A stretch of 64,000 nt of DNA, taken from Flavobacteriaceae bacterium. GTDB lineage: Bacteria > Bacteroidota > Bacteroidia > Flavobacteriales > Flavobacteriaceae. The stretch lies in NCBI GenBank assembly GCA_002746415.1, contig NVXD01000017.1, positions 1-64,000 on the forward strand, written 5' to 3'. Positions 34,331-46,426 of this stretch are shown here, one piece after another; position 1 is the first letter of the stretch; each line of letters opens with the position of its first letter. Below the pieces are notes generated by a model that saw nothing but the letters and a program-made list of their open reading frames with translations, had not been told where the DNA came from and searched no databases. The position numbers were made by a program, and so were the translations under genes.

Positions 34331-35473
34331 TCACTCCACCTCATACAATCTACCCAACCCAAACTGGTCTCCTATTTTGGTAGCCTTGCCATCTTTCATA
34401 TAGACTTCTATCATCTTCTCACTAGAAACTGTATTGTAATCATTGTCCTGTAGTAGATACAGTATTTCTCGGGTTTTAACATCAATAACCTCGCCACTGG
34501 AGGGGTAGGCATATTTCCCGTCCATACTAAAGGTTATCCAGCCAGGCATATCATCTAAGGCAATAGTCGTTAATTGTTGGAAGGGGGCTTTTGCACTAAA
34601 AACATGTATCCGCATATTGTAGCCATCGCATACCCATACTTCTTTTTCATTTGGAGTTAACCCAATACCATGACTAGGATTTCCATGACGTCTTACAGGG
34701 CCTTTATCCCATCCCATTACTTCAATACTTGCCAATTTTTTCCCTGTTTTGATATCACCGACTTCAAATCCTAATAAATCATTCACATTGACAAAAGCAA
34801 GAGACTCATCACTATTAATTGTAAACGGACGCACGCCTGCACTAAAAGGCCCTATTTTTTGAACTATAGTATGCGTTTTAGCATCAGAAACATGCAATAA
34901 GGGTGAGTTTATATCCGACATATACACTTGCTTACCAGAAAGCCCATAAGTGGTGTTGTGGGCCCTATTATGCACATTTATCTTGGTAATTATATCGCCA
35001 GTCTCACAATCCACCACATTCCAAAACTCTTTTTCCAAAGATGGTAAATACATTGTCATTCCATCGGGTGAAATAGACAGTCGGTCACAACCCCCTTCAT
35101 ACGGGATTTCCCATACCAATTCTTCGGTGCTTAAATCAATACGTTGTACAGATTCCCATGTAGAAATATAAATGCTATTATGCTCCACACTTACAGCTAT
35201 ACCTTTAACATTAGACGGTGTTCCATCTTCATGATATCCCTTGGTAGAGATGCGTTTCACAAATTTATGGTTATTGTCCATATCAAAAACCAACAAGCCA
35301 TGACCTCCATAGCCTAAATAATCACGAATACCTGGAGTTGCCACATAAAGAAAATGCCCTGAACCTCCTTCATCAACTTCAGTTGAAGCACTTGGGCTTA
35401 TCCAAGAGGCTGTAGCAGCAAATATTAGCGCACATAAAAACAAAAAGGCTGGCAAGGTATATTTCTTTCTCAT
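34331..35473 (-). CDS. Exported YncE-like beta-propeller protein
   Basis: A 380-aa protein when started at the ATG at 35473, which directly precedes a signal sequence (RKKYTLPAFLFLCALIFAAT); the frame is open to 35521 but that start adds a hydrophilic leader and spoils the signal. The mature part consists of repeated blades (FLYVATPG, SIYISTWESVQRIDL, TMYLPSLEKEFWNVVD, EVWVCDGYNMRIHVF), the YncE/WD-like seven-blade propeller form. Likely role: periplasmic or surface binding, or lactonase-like activity. It is the first gene right of the effector island, convergent with the MBL gene, and transcribed like the housekeeping genes that follow. Confidence 0.78.
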   Translation of the reverse strand: MRKKYTLPAFLFLCALIFAATASWISPSASTEVDEGGSGHFLYVATPGIRDYLGYGGHGLLVFDMDNNHKFVKRISTKGYHEDGTPSNVKGIAVSVEHNSIYISTWESVQRIDLSTEELVWEIPYEGGCDRLSISPDGMTMYLPSLEKEFWNVVDCETGDIITKINVHNRAHNTTYGLSGKQVYMSDINSPLLHVSDAKTHTIVQKIGPFSAGVRPFTINSDESLAFVNVNDLLGFEVGDIKTGKKLASIEVMGWDKGPVRRHGNPSHGIGLTPNEKEVWVCDGYNMRIHVFSAKAPFQQLTTIALDDMPGWITFSMDGKYAYPSSGEVIDVKTREILYLLQDNDYNTVSSEKMIEVYMKDGKATKIGDQFGLGRLYEVE

Positions 35474-35570
35474 ATGGTTCTTTTTGAAGTGGAATTGATC
35501 AAATATTGACGCGTAGACCAAGCCTAAAGTAAGGCTTTATCCACAAAACCAGTCACTTATGAGCATAAAA

Positions 35571-35598
35571 AAAGAGCCGCTTTAAAAAGCGACTCTTT
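35571..35598 (-). terminator. Terminator of secDF
   Basis: AAAGAGCCGCTTT (35571-35583) pairs with 35586-35598 over 13 bp with one mismatch. On the minus strand it is followed by a run of seven T. It lies 23 bp after the secDF stop. Confidence 0.8.
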
Positions 35599-35620
35599 TA
35601 TAATTATATCAAATATAGTC

Positions 35621-38596
35621 TTATTCTTTTCCTGAAGTTAATTTTTTCTTCAAGGTATCAAACATCACTGGTGTTGCAATGAACAAAGAAGAATAAGTAC
35701 CTACGATAATACCAATTATCATGGCAAACATAAATCCTCTTAGTGACTCTCCTCCAAAAACAAATATCGCTAGTAATACAACCAAGGTTGTTAAAGATGT
35801 ATTCAACGTTCTACTTATAGTACTATTCAAGGCTTCATCGACGTGTTCACCATTCTTCCATCCTTTTAGACCCACTATTTCCCTAATACGGTCAAACACC
35901 ACCACGGTATCATTCAATGAATACCCAATCACAGTTAATATTGCTGCAATAAAGGCCTGATCTACTTCCATATTAAATGGCATAAATTTACCTGCTATGG
36001 AAAAGATACCTAGTACTATTAATACATCATGAAATACTGCCACAACGGCTCCCAATGAAAATTGCCATTTACGGAAGCGTAATAATATATAAAGAAAAAC
36101 CACAAACAAGGAGCCAATAATGGCCCAAAACGCCTTGTTTTTTATATCATCTGCTATGGTAGGCCCTACTTTCGTAGACTGCATAATACCAATAGTTTTT
36201 TCTGATGTACCAACGGTAAAGTCCTCAAAAGAAGTGCCGTCTGGTAAATATTTTTGAAGTGATGTATACAATTTATCCTGTATCTCTTTATCAACTTCTA
36301 TACCCTCTACATCTACCTTATAAGGTGTTGTTATTTTTATTTGATTTGCATCTCCAAATGTTTTCACATTGGTACCGCTTCCAAACACAGTATTCAGCTC
36401 TGAGGCAATTTCAGAAGGACTCACAGCATTCTCAAACCTAACTTGATAAGAACGTCCACCAAGAAAATCTACACCCTGTTGCAAGCTTTGTGTTGCTAAA
36501 GAAAACACCCCTACACCAATCAATACAGCAGAAAAAACATACGCAATCTTACGTTTTCCTAAGAACTTGATTTTAGTTTTCGTAAACAAGTTTTTCGTCA
36601 TAGCAGTAGAAAAGTCCAATTTTCTTCCTTTTTTACTGATATACCAATCTGCTAACAATCTTGTTATAAAGATTGCCGTAAACAATGAGGTTAGAATTCC
36701 TATTAATAAAGTAGTCGCAAATCCTTTAATGGGTCCTGAACCAAATATAAATAGAATCAATGCCGTTAGGCCCGTAGTAATATTCGCATCTAAAATAGAA
36801 GAGAGTGCATTATTAAAACCATCAGAAATAGCCAAACTCATGCCTTTTCCTTTGGCCAATTCTTCTTTTATACGTTCAAAAATAAGTACGTTGGCATCCA
36901 CAGACATCCCTATGGTCAATACAATACCAGCAATACCAGGTAATGTTAACACTGCATTTAAACTGGTAAGTACTCCAAAAATCAATACAATATTCAATAT
37001 CAAAGCGACATCTGCAAATATCCCAGCTTTTCCATAATAGAATATCATCCATACCAGTACAAACGCCATGGCTATCATAAAGGACATGAAACCACTATCT
37101 ATCGCTTCTTGACCCAATGATGGACCAACTACCTCTGATTGTATAATTTCAGCGGTGGCTGGTAATTTACCAGCTCGTAAAACGTTAGAAATATCTTTAG
37201 TTTCTGTAATTGTAAAAGTTCCTGTTATTTCAGTTCTTCCTCCTGTAATTCCACCAACTACAGAACAACCTGGTGCAGTATAAACTCTATTATCTAATAC
37301 AACCGCTATTCCTGTTCCATTAAGATTAGCATCACTTGTTAGTTTTTGCCACTCTTTAGAACCCTTAGTGTTCATACTCATTGTAATAGCGGGTCTTCCA
37401 ATTTGATCAAAATCATCCCTGGCATCACTTACCACATCCCCACTCATTCTAGGAATATTATCACGATTCGATTTCAATGCATACAAATCAACAACCTCAA
37501 CCCCAGCTGAAGGACGCTCCCATGCAAATTTCACAAACTGGATATCAGTTGACAATAAACGGCGAACTTCTCTCATCCTAAGATATTCACCTACTTTAGC
37601 CGTATCCTTAACGGCAACACTTGCAATAGCATAACCACTACTTGGACCCTGGATTAAGCTTAGCAATGGATTTACTTGTCCTGTTAAGTCTATAGCATCA
37701 TCAGAAATATCTGATAATAAGGAATCTATTTCAGATTCTGGCTTGGATATTTCTTCGTCAACAACCTCTTCTTCTACATCTGTTTCAACCAAAGATTTTA
37801 ATTGCTCATTGGCAGCCACTAAAAAATTACCTATACTAGGGTTGCTTGATTTATACGTTTCCCAAAATTCCAATTGAGCAGTACTCGTTAATAATTCCTG
37901 AGCACGAGCAATATCTCTTGCTCCTGGTAATTCCACCACGATACGCCCGGATTTTCCAACTCTTTGAATGTATGGTTGTGTCACCCCTAAACCATCAATA
38001 CGTTCCCTTAGCACTTCAATAGCTGAAACAATGGCCTGGTCTATTTTTATTTCAATGATAGGTCTAACTTCACCATCACTCATCTGGAAATTAATAACAT
38101 CGCTCAACTCTTTATTGGCAAAAATATCTGGTGATGCCAATTTGGTATCCCCTTTGATATTATCAAAAGCCTCGAAGAACAACTCCATATAGGTATCATC
38201 ACTACTATTGGATGCAACATCTGCATCGGCTAGTGCCTTACTAAAAACGGGGTTTTTAGATTTGTTAGCTAATCCCCTAAGCAGGTCTTTTACAGATATT
38301 TGCAAAGTCACATTGATACCTCCTTTAAGGTCCAATCCCTTATTCAATTCTCTTTTCTTAGCCTCGTTATAATCTGTGTAGCCCAAAATGGATACCGTAC
38401 CAATTGAGTCTAAATAATTAGCTTCCAAAAGCTCTCTTTTGGCTAAATGATTGTCTTCAGCTTCAGAAATTGAGCTGATAGCAAAAGTTTTTGCATCTTT
38501 TTCAACCTTACTGGTAATGAATGTATAGGATAATTGGTAAATGCTTACAATCCCAAATAAGAAAGCAAAAAGCTTTATAAGTCCTTTATTTTGCAT
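35621..38596 (-). CDS. secDF: Protein translocase SecDF (fused)
   Basis: Fused SecD-SecF subunit of the Sec translocon, 991 aa from the ATG at 38596 (MQNKGLIKLFAF); a further in-frame ATG at 38647 lies upstream but the internal start gives the normal leading membrane helix. The SecD part has the large periplasmic P1 domain (LNKGLDLKGGINVTL, ERIDGLGVTQPYIQRVG, IVVELPGARD) and six helices with SVDANVLIFERIKEE. The SecF part begins with ENAV...FLGGRSYQVRF and has GYSLNDTVVVFDRIRE. It uses the proton motive force to pull secreted proteins through SecYEG. The fused form is usual in Bacteroidota. Monocistronic, with terminators at both ends. Confidence 0.97.
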   Translation of the reverse strand: MQNKGLIKLFAFLFGIVSIYQLSYTFITSKVEKDAKTFAISSISEAEDNHLAKRELLEANYLDSIGTVSILGYTDYNEAKKRELNKGLDLKGGINVTLQISVKDLLRGLANKSKNPVFSKALADADVASNSSDDTYMELFFEAFDNIKGDTKLASPDIFANKELSDVINFQMSDGEVRPIIEIKIDQAIVSAIEVLRERIDGLGVTQPYIQRVGKSGRIVVELPGARDIARAQELLTSTAQLEFWETYKSSNPSIGNFLVAANEQLKSLVETDVEEEVVDEEISKPESEIDSLLSDISDDAIDLTGQVNPLLSLIQGPSSGYAIASVAVKDTAKVGEYLRMREVRRLLSTDIQFVKFAWERPSAGVEVVDLYALKSNRDNIPRMSGDVVSDARDDFDQIGRPAITMSMNTKGSKEWQKLTSDANLNGTGIAVVLDNRVYTAPGCSVVGGITGGRTEITGTFTITETKDISNVLRAGKLPATAEIIQSEVVGPSLGQEAIDSGFMSFMIAMAFVLVWMIFYYGKAGIFADVALILNIVLIFGVLTSLNAVLTLPGIAGIVLTIGMSVDANVLIFERIKEELAKGKGMSLAISDGFNNALSSILDANITTGLTALILFIFGSGPIKGFATTLLIGILTSLFTAIFITRLLADWYISKKGRKLDFSTAMTKNLFTKTKIKFLGKRKIAYVFSAVLIGVGVFSLATQSLQQGVDFLGGRSYQVRFENAVSPSEIASELNTVFGSGTNVKTFGDANQIKITTPYKVDVEGIEVDKEIQDKLYTSLQKYLPDGTSFEDFTVGTSEKTIGIMQSTKVGPTIADDIKNKAFWAIIGSLFVVFLYILLRFRKWQFSLGAVVAVFHDVLIVLGIFSIAGKFMPFNMEVDQAFIAAILTVIGYSLNDTVVVFDRIREIVGLKGWKNGEHVDEALNSTISRTLNTSLTTLVVLLAIFVFGGESLRGFMFAMIIGIIVGTYSSLFIATPVMFDTLKKKLTSGKE

Positions 38597-38690
38597 TGGT
38601 GAATTAAATTTATTATTGTATTCGTAAATAGCGAGCAAATATATCATTTCCCTTATGAAATGGCAATATATTTGTCAGTTTTATAAAACG

Positions 38691-38719
38691 AAGGCATCCC
38701 GTTGTTCACGGGATGCCTT
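38691..38719 (-). terminator. Terminator of mdh
   Basis: Perfect 11-bp stem AAGGCATCCCG (38691-38701) / CGGGATGCCTT (38709-38719) with a 7-nt loop, 53 bp after the mdh stop and before the secDF start. The minus-strand downstream tract is only weakly T-rich. Confidence 0.75.
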
Positions 38720-38771
38720 GTTATAATCATCCATTGGAGTATTCAGTTTCATGAATATTTCCTAAAGATTA

Positions 38772-39698
38772 TTAAAGTTCTAAAAGTCCGTTGGTTTTTT
38801 TAACACCAACAGCGCTTTCTTGCATCTTTGCTTTTTCAGCTTCACTTAATTCAATATCTACTATTTTTTCAATTCCGTCTTTCCCAAGAATAACCGGAAC
38901 ACCTATACAGATATCATCCAAGCCATATTCTCCCTCTAAAAGTGTGGAACATGGAAACATTTTCTTTTGATCACAAGCAATGGCCTGTACCATTCCAGAA
39001 ACAGCTGCTCCTGGTGCGTACCATGCACTTGTACCCAACAAACCTGTTAATGTAGCACCACCAACCTTAGTATCTTGTGCAACTTGATCTAGTCTTTCTT
39101 CTGATAAGAATTGAGACACTTTTATACTGTTCCGCGTCGCACTCCCCGTTAAAGGCACCATTCCTTTATCACTATGTCCACCAATTACCATTCCGTCTAC
39201 ATCTGAAATGGGTGCATCCAAAGCTTCTGCCAATCTATATTTAAAACGAGCACTATCCAAAGCGCCTCCCATACCTATAATCTTATTCTTGGGAAGCTTC
39301 GTTGTTTTATGCACCAAATATGTCATGGTGTCCATAGGATTACTCACTACAATAAGCGTCACATTAGGAGAATGCTCCAATAAACTAGAAGAAACTGTTT
39401 TTACAATTCCTGCATTGATGCCTATTAGTTCCTCACGTGTCATCCCAGGTTTTCTAGGAATACCAGAAGTAATCACAGCAATATCACTATTAGCCGTTTT
39501 GGAATAATCACTTGTACATCCTGTTATATTGGTATCAAAACCATTTAAGGAAGCAGTTTGCATTAAATCCATGGCTTTGCCTTCTGCATAGCCTTCTTTA
39601 ATATCCAATAAAACGACTTCTGATGCAAAATTTTTAATTGCAATGTACTCTGCACAACTTGCGCCTACAGCGCCTGCACCTACTACAGTTACTTTCAT
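38772..39698 (-). CDS. mdh: Malate dehydrogenase
   Basis: NAD-dependent malate dehydrogenase of the TCA cycle, 308 aa, LDH-like type found in Bacteroidota. The dinucleotide motif VGAGAVGASC is at residues 5-14, the mobile-loop Arg in IPRKPGMTREEL, VSNPMDTMTYL follows, and the catalytic His is in IGGHSDKGMVPL. Length and motifs are complete. It is flanked by its own terminator and an upstream region containing a 17-bp direct repeat. Confidence 0.97.
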   Translation of the reverse strand: MKVTVVGAGAVGASCAEYIAIKNFASEVVLLDIKEGYAEGKAMDLMQTASLNGFDTNITGCTSDYSKTANSDIAVITSGIPRKPGMTREELIGINAGIVKTVSSSLLEHSPNVTLIVVSNPMDTMTYLVHKTTKLPKNKIIGMGGALDSARFKYRLAEALDAPISDVDGMVIGGHSDKGMVPLTGSATRNSIKVSQFLSEERLDQVAQDTKVGGATLTGLLGTSAWYAPGAAVSGMVQAIACDQKKMFPCSTLLEGEYGLDDICIGVPVILGKDGIEKIVDIELSEAEKAKMQESAVGVKKTNGLLEL

Positions 39699-39824
39699 TA
39701 TTTATATTTTTTTATTTGATTTTTTAGCAAGTTCAAAAATAGTTATTTTGATATAAATCAGCTATAAATACCCCTCTTTTCTACCATTATATTTGTTAGC
39801 TTTTTCTTATTTATACCAAAATAT

Positions 39825-39871
39825 TGTGTATTTCATCGAAAACAAATGCCCTTATGTGTATTTCATCGAAA
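39825..39871. promoter_or_regulatory. 17-bp direct repeat with 30-bp period, candidate regulator site
   Basis: TGTGTATTTCATCGAAA occurs exactly twice, at 39825-39841 and 39855-39871, in the divergent gap between mdh and a small lipoprotein gene. Paired direct repeats about three helical turns apart suit a dimeric response regulator, for example of LytTR type, bound on one DNA face. The regulator is not identified. Confidence 0.5.
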
Positions 39872-39935
39872 TTTCCTAATACAACAGAATCATTTAGCGT
39901 TAAAAAAAATACCGAAACTTATTTAACCTACGACG

Positions 39936-40307
39936 ATGAAGAGGCTATTATCACTTTTTGCAATAGTTGCTATATTTTTAGCAAGTAACTGCTCCCGAAT
40001 TCCAGAAAATAACGACCCCGTTCTTGGGGTTTGGTTTAAAGCTGAAACTTCTTTTACCAGTGAAACTGCTAAAAGTACTGAGCGACTGGAATGGATTTTT
40101 AACGATGCATATTTAGGCAGGTTTCATAGATACAATGGAAATATTGTAGAAATGCAAACCGATTTTGCTTGGAATCAAGAAAATGGCATTTATACCATTT
40201 CTTATCCTGGCACCAATATGCCTGATGAAATTGTACTATTGAAGGAGAATTCAACCGAAACTGTTTTAGAAGACAGTCAAGGGAATATTCTAGCTATTAG
40301 GGAATAA
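39936..40307 (+). CDS. Small lipoprotein of unknown function
   Basis: A 123-aa protein with a lipoprotein signal (LLSLFAIVAIFLASNC, acylated Cys near 19). The mature ~100 residues (PVLGVWFKAETSFTSET, RLEWIFNDAYLGRFHRY, YTISYPGTNMPDEIV, VLEDSQGNILAIRE) look like a small lipocalin-like beta-barrel of the type seen in many Bacteroidota lipoproteins. It stands alone, divergent from mdh, downstream of a paired 17-bp direct repeat that may regulate it, and ends before a strong bidirectional terminator. Confidence 0.7.
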   Translation: MKRLLSLFAIVAIFLASNCSRIPENNDPVLGVWFKAETSFTSETAKSTERLEWIFNDAYLGRFHRYNGNIVEMQTDFAWNQENGIYTISYPGTNMPDEIVLLKENSTETVLEDSQGNILAIRE

Positions 40308-40374
40308 ACACTTTTCCATAATTATGAATGATCGCTTTTGATTGCTCAAATAGCATCAGCATGGCAACAATATT

Positions 40375-40414
40375 ACACAAAAGCCCGATAGCAACTGCTA
40401 TCGGGCTTTTGTGT
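40375..40414. terminator. Strong bidirectional terminator
   Basis: ACACAAAAGCCCGATAGCA (40375-40393) pairs perfectly over 19 bp with 40396-40414; the arms contain A and T tracts, so it can end both the plus-strand lipoprotein transcript and the minus-strand gene at 40490. Confidence 0.85.
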
Positions 40415-40489
40415 TTACTTCTTGTCTGATTGATTGAAACTGAAATCTACAAAATCAACCCTACATATATTTATATTCTCTAATGCTTC

Positions 40490-41503
40490 TTATCTAAATC
40501 CAAAGTTTACGCCAAAGGAAAGGTTATTGAATTGCCCTATGGAGTAATCCGCATTCAATCTAAAGAATCCAAGTTTTAACTTTGTCCCTACATTGGCCAC
40601 AACGCCACTTACTTTCTTACTTAAAGAGAAAGGATCTGTATAAGTTTGTTGAAAAGGTCCGGTTTGCACAATATAGGTGCCCAAAATATCTGTTTCAGAT
40701 TTACCTGTTAAATAGCCTATACCTCCATAAAAGTTAATAATGGGCAATTTAGTTGATACAACTGCTTGAAAAACCAAAGAAGTCATTTTTGTATCTATCT
40801 TTTGATCTTGACCCGCAATAACATCAGTATTTGTAAAATCATAGGTGCCTGTTAAACTTGTATAGCCAATGACTGCAGAAATTGCAATGGGCAATACTTT
40901 ATCAGCTGGCAAATGTTTGGTAAATTCATGCTGTACTCCAATTCCAAATAATCCTATGGAAACATCATCAGTATTGATTTTCGGCAAAAACCTAGCTTTT
41001 ATTTCTGTTCCTTTTATCAATCCAACACTCGCTTGTATAAAACCAGAAGGCACAAAATTGATGTTTTCAGATGCCAATCCCGTGGGAAGCTCTATTTCTT
41101 CTGAAACAATAACCCCTGGAGTCACCTCAGCTGCGATAAGCACGCTTATTCCTTCTATATCTCCCAAGGCAGTTGAAACAATTTTTGAAGCACTACCATC
41201 TTCAAATGTTAGATTTTCATAATCTGCGGTATTCAAAACAAAAGACATTTTATCATCTTTGTTTTTAAACCCAGCCATGTTTCCAATAATAGAAATTTCA
41301 AAACCACCAAGCGGTTTGGCATCTGCAGTATTGTACCACCCTCCTGAAAGACTATAAATCATTCCTTCTGAAACGGGTGCCATGTATTCATTCGTAAAAC
41401 GTTCAGCATCATTTAACCCAGCTGCCAATAGCTCATTGATATTGGATTGGGCAAAAGTGACGGAACTAAATAACAATAAAGCTAAAAAATATACTGTTTT
41501 CAT
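40490..41503 (-). CDS. DUF6588-like exported protein
   Basis: A 337-aa protein with a signal peptide (KTVYFLALLLFSSVTFAQ). The mature protein is beta-rich with alternating hydrophobic strands and a final SFGVNFGFR ending in aromatic-x-Arg, consistent with a small outer-membrane beta-barrel; MIYSLSGGWYNTADAKPLGGFE near the N-terminus is typical of the DUF6588 family from Bacteroidota. Function unknown. It lies downstream of gyrB on the same strand but behind gyrB's terminator. Confidence 0.75.
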   Translation of the reverse strand: MKTVYFLALLLFSSVTFAQSNINELLAAGLNDAERFTNEYMAPVSEGMIYSLSGGWYNTADAKPLGGFEISIIGNMAGFKNKDDKMSFVLNTADYENLTFEDGSASKIVSTALGDIEGISVLIAAEVTPGVIVSEEIELPTGLASENINFVPSGFIQASVGLIKGTEIKARFLPKINTDDVSIGLFGIGVQHEFTKHLPADKVLPIAISAVIGYTSLTGTYDFTNTDVIAGQDQKIDTKMTSLVFQAVVSTKLPIINFYGGIGYLTGKSETDILGTYIVQTGPFQQTYTDPFSLSKKVSGVVANVGTKLKLGFFRLNADYSIGQFNNLSFGVNFGFR

Positions 41504-41526
41504 AATTTACATTTTACCCAAAACTA

Positions 41527-41555
41527 AAAAACCCGCACCAGAGGTGCGAGTTTTT
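41527..41555 (-). terminator. Terminator of gyrB
   Basis: AAAAACCCGCACC (41527-41539) pairs with 41543-41555 over 13 bp with one mismatch and a 3-nt loop; the minus-strand side continues with T residues. It lies 20 bp after the gyrB stop. Confidence 0.8.
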
Positions 41556-41574
41556 GTTGTGAAACACTAATTTC

Positions 41575-43859
<2,285 letters not shown>

Positions 43860-45524
43860 TTAATACGCATCTTCATGAACGTTTGCTACAGCACGCCCAG
43901 ATGGATCGTTCATATTTTTGAATGCCTCATCCCACTCCAACGCAATTTTGGTACTACAAGCCACTGAAGCCTCTTGAGGTACACATAATGCAGCGGCATC
44001 AGATGGAAAATGCTGTTCAAATATAGAACGATAGTAAAATTCTTCTTTACTTGTTGGTGTTTGTAATGGAAAACGGAATTTGGCATTCGCCAATTGCTCG
44101 TCAGATACTTCTTCGTTCACCACCTCTTTCAAGGTATCTATCCAACTATAGCCCACACCATCAGAAAACTGCTCTTTTTGTCTCCAAGCCACACTTTCTG
44201 GCAACATATCTTCAAATGCTTTACGAATGACCCATTTTTCCATTCGCTCTCCGTTAATCATTTTATCCTTTGGGTTAATGCGCATAGCTACATCAATAAA
44301 TTCCTTGTCCAAAAATGGCACACGACCTTCTATTCCCCATGCTGCCAAGGATTTGTTTGCCCTTAGACAATCATACATATGTAGTTTACTCAATTTACGC
44401 ACCGTTTCTTCATGAAACTCTTTGTCATTTGGCGCTTTATGAAAATACAAATAACCGCCAAGCAATTCATCTGCACCTTCACCAGACAAGACCATTTTTA
44501 TACCCATGGATTTTATGACCCTAGCCATAAGGTACATTGGTGTGGATGCTCTAATGGTGGTAACATCATATGTTTCCAAGTTGTAAATCACATCCTTAAT
44601 GGCATCCAACCCTTCTTGAATTGTAAATTCTATTTCGTGGTGTACCGTGTCTATATGTTCTGCAACCAAACGTGCCGCCGCTAGATCTGGCGAACCCTTC
44701 AACCCTACAGAGAACGAATGCAATTGTGGCCACCAAGCATCTTTTGTATCACCTGATTCAATTCTTTTTTGAGAATATTTTTTAGCCACAGCAGAAGTGA
44801 TAGAAGAATCCAATCCTCCAGACAATAACACTCCATAAGGTACATCTGACATTAATTGCCTATGAATTGCAGCTTCCAAAGCTTCTCTCAACTCATCTAT
44901 ACTGGTCTGGTTCTCTTTTACCGCATCGTACTCCATCCAATCACGGGAATACCATTGCTTTAACTCCCCATTACTACTGTGCAAATAGTGACCCGGTGGA
45001 AACAATTCTATTTTCGTACACACACCTTCCAAAGCTTTTAATTCAGATGCCACATAAAATGTTCCATTTTGGTCCCATCCCATATATAAAGGAATAATTC
45101 CCATATGGTCCCTCGAAATAAAATATTCATCCTTTTCTGAATCATATATGGCGAAACCAAAAATACCGTTCATTTCATCTAAAAAATCAACTCCTTTTTC
45201 TTGATATAATGCCAAAATAACCTCACAATCAGATTCTGTCTGGAAATTATATTTCCCTTCAAACTGTCTTCTAAGCTCTCTATGGTTATATATTTCACCA
45301 TTGGCAGCTAAAACCAAGTTTCCTTTCTCATTAAAAAGAGGTTGTTTCCCAGAAGCTGGATCAACAATTGCCAAACGCTCATGTGCCAAAATAGCATTGT
45401 CATCTGAATAGATACCACTCCAATCCGGTCCTCTATGACGAATCTTCTTAGACATTTCTAATAATTGAGGCCTTAATACCTCAGTGCTTTCTTTAACATC
45501 AAATGCACAAACAATTCCACACAT
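43860..45524 (-). CDS. asnB: Asparagine synthase (glutamine-hydrolysing), AsnB type
   Basis: Makes asparagine from aspartate with glutamine as nitrogen donor. The start at 45524 gives MCGIVCAF, placing the catalytic Cys at position 2 after Met removal, as required for the N-terminal Ntn glutaminase domain; the longer frame to 45554 would bury it and is rejected. RHRGPDWSG and EIYNHRELR are glutaminase motifs. The C-terminal synthetase domain has the ATP-pyrophosphatase loop LLSGGLDSS and LSGEGADELLGGY. Product 554 aa, normal for the bacterial AsnB class. It has its own terminator and stands alone. Confidence 0.96.
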   Translation of the reverse strand: MCGIVCAFDVKESTEVLRPQLLEMSKKIRHRGPDWSGIYSDDNAILAHERLAIVDPASGKQPLFNEKGNLVLAANGEIYNHRELRRQFEGKYNFQTESDCEVILALYQEKGVDFLDEMNGIFGFAIYDSEKDEYFISRDHMGIIPLYMGWDQNGTFYVASELKALEGVCTKIELFPPGHYLHSSNGELKQWYSRDWMEYDAVKENQTSIDELREALEAAIHRQLMSDVPYGVLLSGGLDSSITSAVAKKYSQKRIESGDTKDAWWPQLHSFSVGLKGSPDLAAARLVAEHIDTVHHEIEFTIQEGLDAIKDVIYNLETYDVTTIRASTPMYLMARVIKSMGIKMVLSGEGADELLGGYLYFHKAPNDKEFHEETVRKLSKLHMYDCLRANKSLAAWGIEGRVPFLDKEFIDVAMRINPKDKMINGERMEKWVIRKAFEDMLPESVAWRQKEQFSDGVGYSWIDTLKEVVNEEVSDEQLANAKFRFPLQTPTSKEEFYYRSIFEQHFPSDAAALCVPQEASVACSTKIALEWDEAFKNMNDPSGRAVANVHEDAY

Positions 45525-45765
45525 ACTTATTCTTTTATGACAATTTTTATACAAAGATGCTCTTTTACTTTCATATGGAAAATATTAAAACAAGTAATGG
45601 CTTCAATTTGAAACATTTTAAGACAAAGTACATGTGTATTGTAATTATAATTGATTTATATAAACATCATTTTCAACATACTGTAAGCTTGGCAAATTTT
45701 AACGACTTTTTATAAGAATTCCTTTAGGATACTATTTACATTTGAACAAAACAAAATCTATTATC

Positions 45766-46299
45766 ATGAAAAACTTACTTACGCTTACCATCATTGCCGT
45801 TACTATGATGTTTTCATCTGAAGTCGTTGCCCAAAATTTTAGCGGGTTAGACAAAAGTCCTGCTGACATTGCTCTCTATCCATCAAGAGCTGCAGATAAA
45901 ATTGTAAAAGTTGTTTACAGCAGACCACAATTAAAAGGAAGATCTTTATCTGACCTAGCTCCTGCAGGAAAAGTATGGAGAACTGGTGCAAATGAAGCTA
46001 CTGAAATTACCTTTTTCAAGGATGTGAACTTTGCAGGAAAATCTGTTAAAGCTGGCACATACTCTTTATTCACCATTCCAAGTAGTGGTGAATGGACAAT
46101 TATCTTAAATAGTAATTTAAATCAATGGGGAGCATATTCATATGCAGATTCTGCAGACGTTGCTAGAGTTACTGCTTCAGCCAGTACAGATGGAAAATCT
46201 TTGGAAGCTTTCTCTATTGCCTATAAGGAAATAGACGGTGGTGCAAATATGGTATTGGGATGGGGAACTACTAGAGTTACCGTGCCAATTACTTTGTAA
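45766..46299 (+). CDS. DUF2911-family exported protein
   Basis: A 178-aa protein from the ATG at 45766, which starts a clean signal peptide (KNLLTLTIIAVTMMFSSEVVAQ); the frame extends to 45742 but that adds a hydrophilic leader. The mature region has the DUF2911 hallmarks KVVYSRPQLKGRSL, PAGKVWRTGANEATEI and GTYSLFTIP, then GEWTIILNSNLNQWGAY. Members are periplasmic or surface beta proteins of Bacteroidota with no fixed function. Monocistronic, with a terminator directly after. Confidence 0.9.
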   Translation: MKNLLTLTIIAVTMMFSSEVVAQNFSGLDKSPADIALYPSRAADKIVKVVYSRPQLKGRSLSDLAPAGKVWRTGANEATEITFFKDVNFAGKSVKAGTYSLFTIPSSGEWTIILNSNLNQWGAYSYADSADVARVTASASTDGKSLEAFSIAYKEIDGGANMVLGWGTTRVTVPITL

Positions 46300-46320
46300 A
46301 TCATAAGCATACAATACATA

Positions 46321-46350
46321 AAAAAGCCGAAACAAATGTTTCGGCTTTTT
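46321..46350 (+). terminator. Terminator of the DUF2911 gene
   Basis: Perfect 13-bp stem AAAAAGCCGAAAC (46321-46333) / GTTTCGGCTTTTT (46338-46350) with loop AAAT, 21 bp after the stop codon. Being symmetric, it may also serve the convergent amidohydrolase gene. Confidence 0.9.
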
Positions 46351-46426
46351 GCTTTTAAGCCCTCCAAAACTTCTAAGGGCTCTCTTAAGAACCAAATTAA
46401 AGTACTGTTACAGAATCAACAAACGT

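Noticed and set aside
36567-37037. 156-codon plus-strand frame opposite secDF
   Set aside because: Shadow frame over conserved SecD membrane helices; it has no family resemblance of its own.
44094-44684. Several plus-strand frames within asnB
   Set aside because: They overlap the synthetase domain of asnB and show low-complexity shadow composition.
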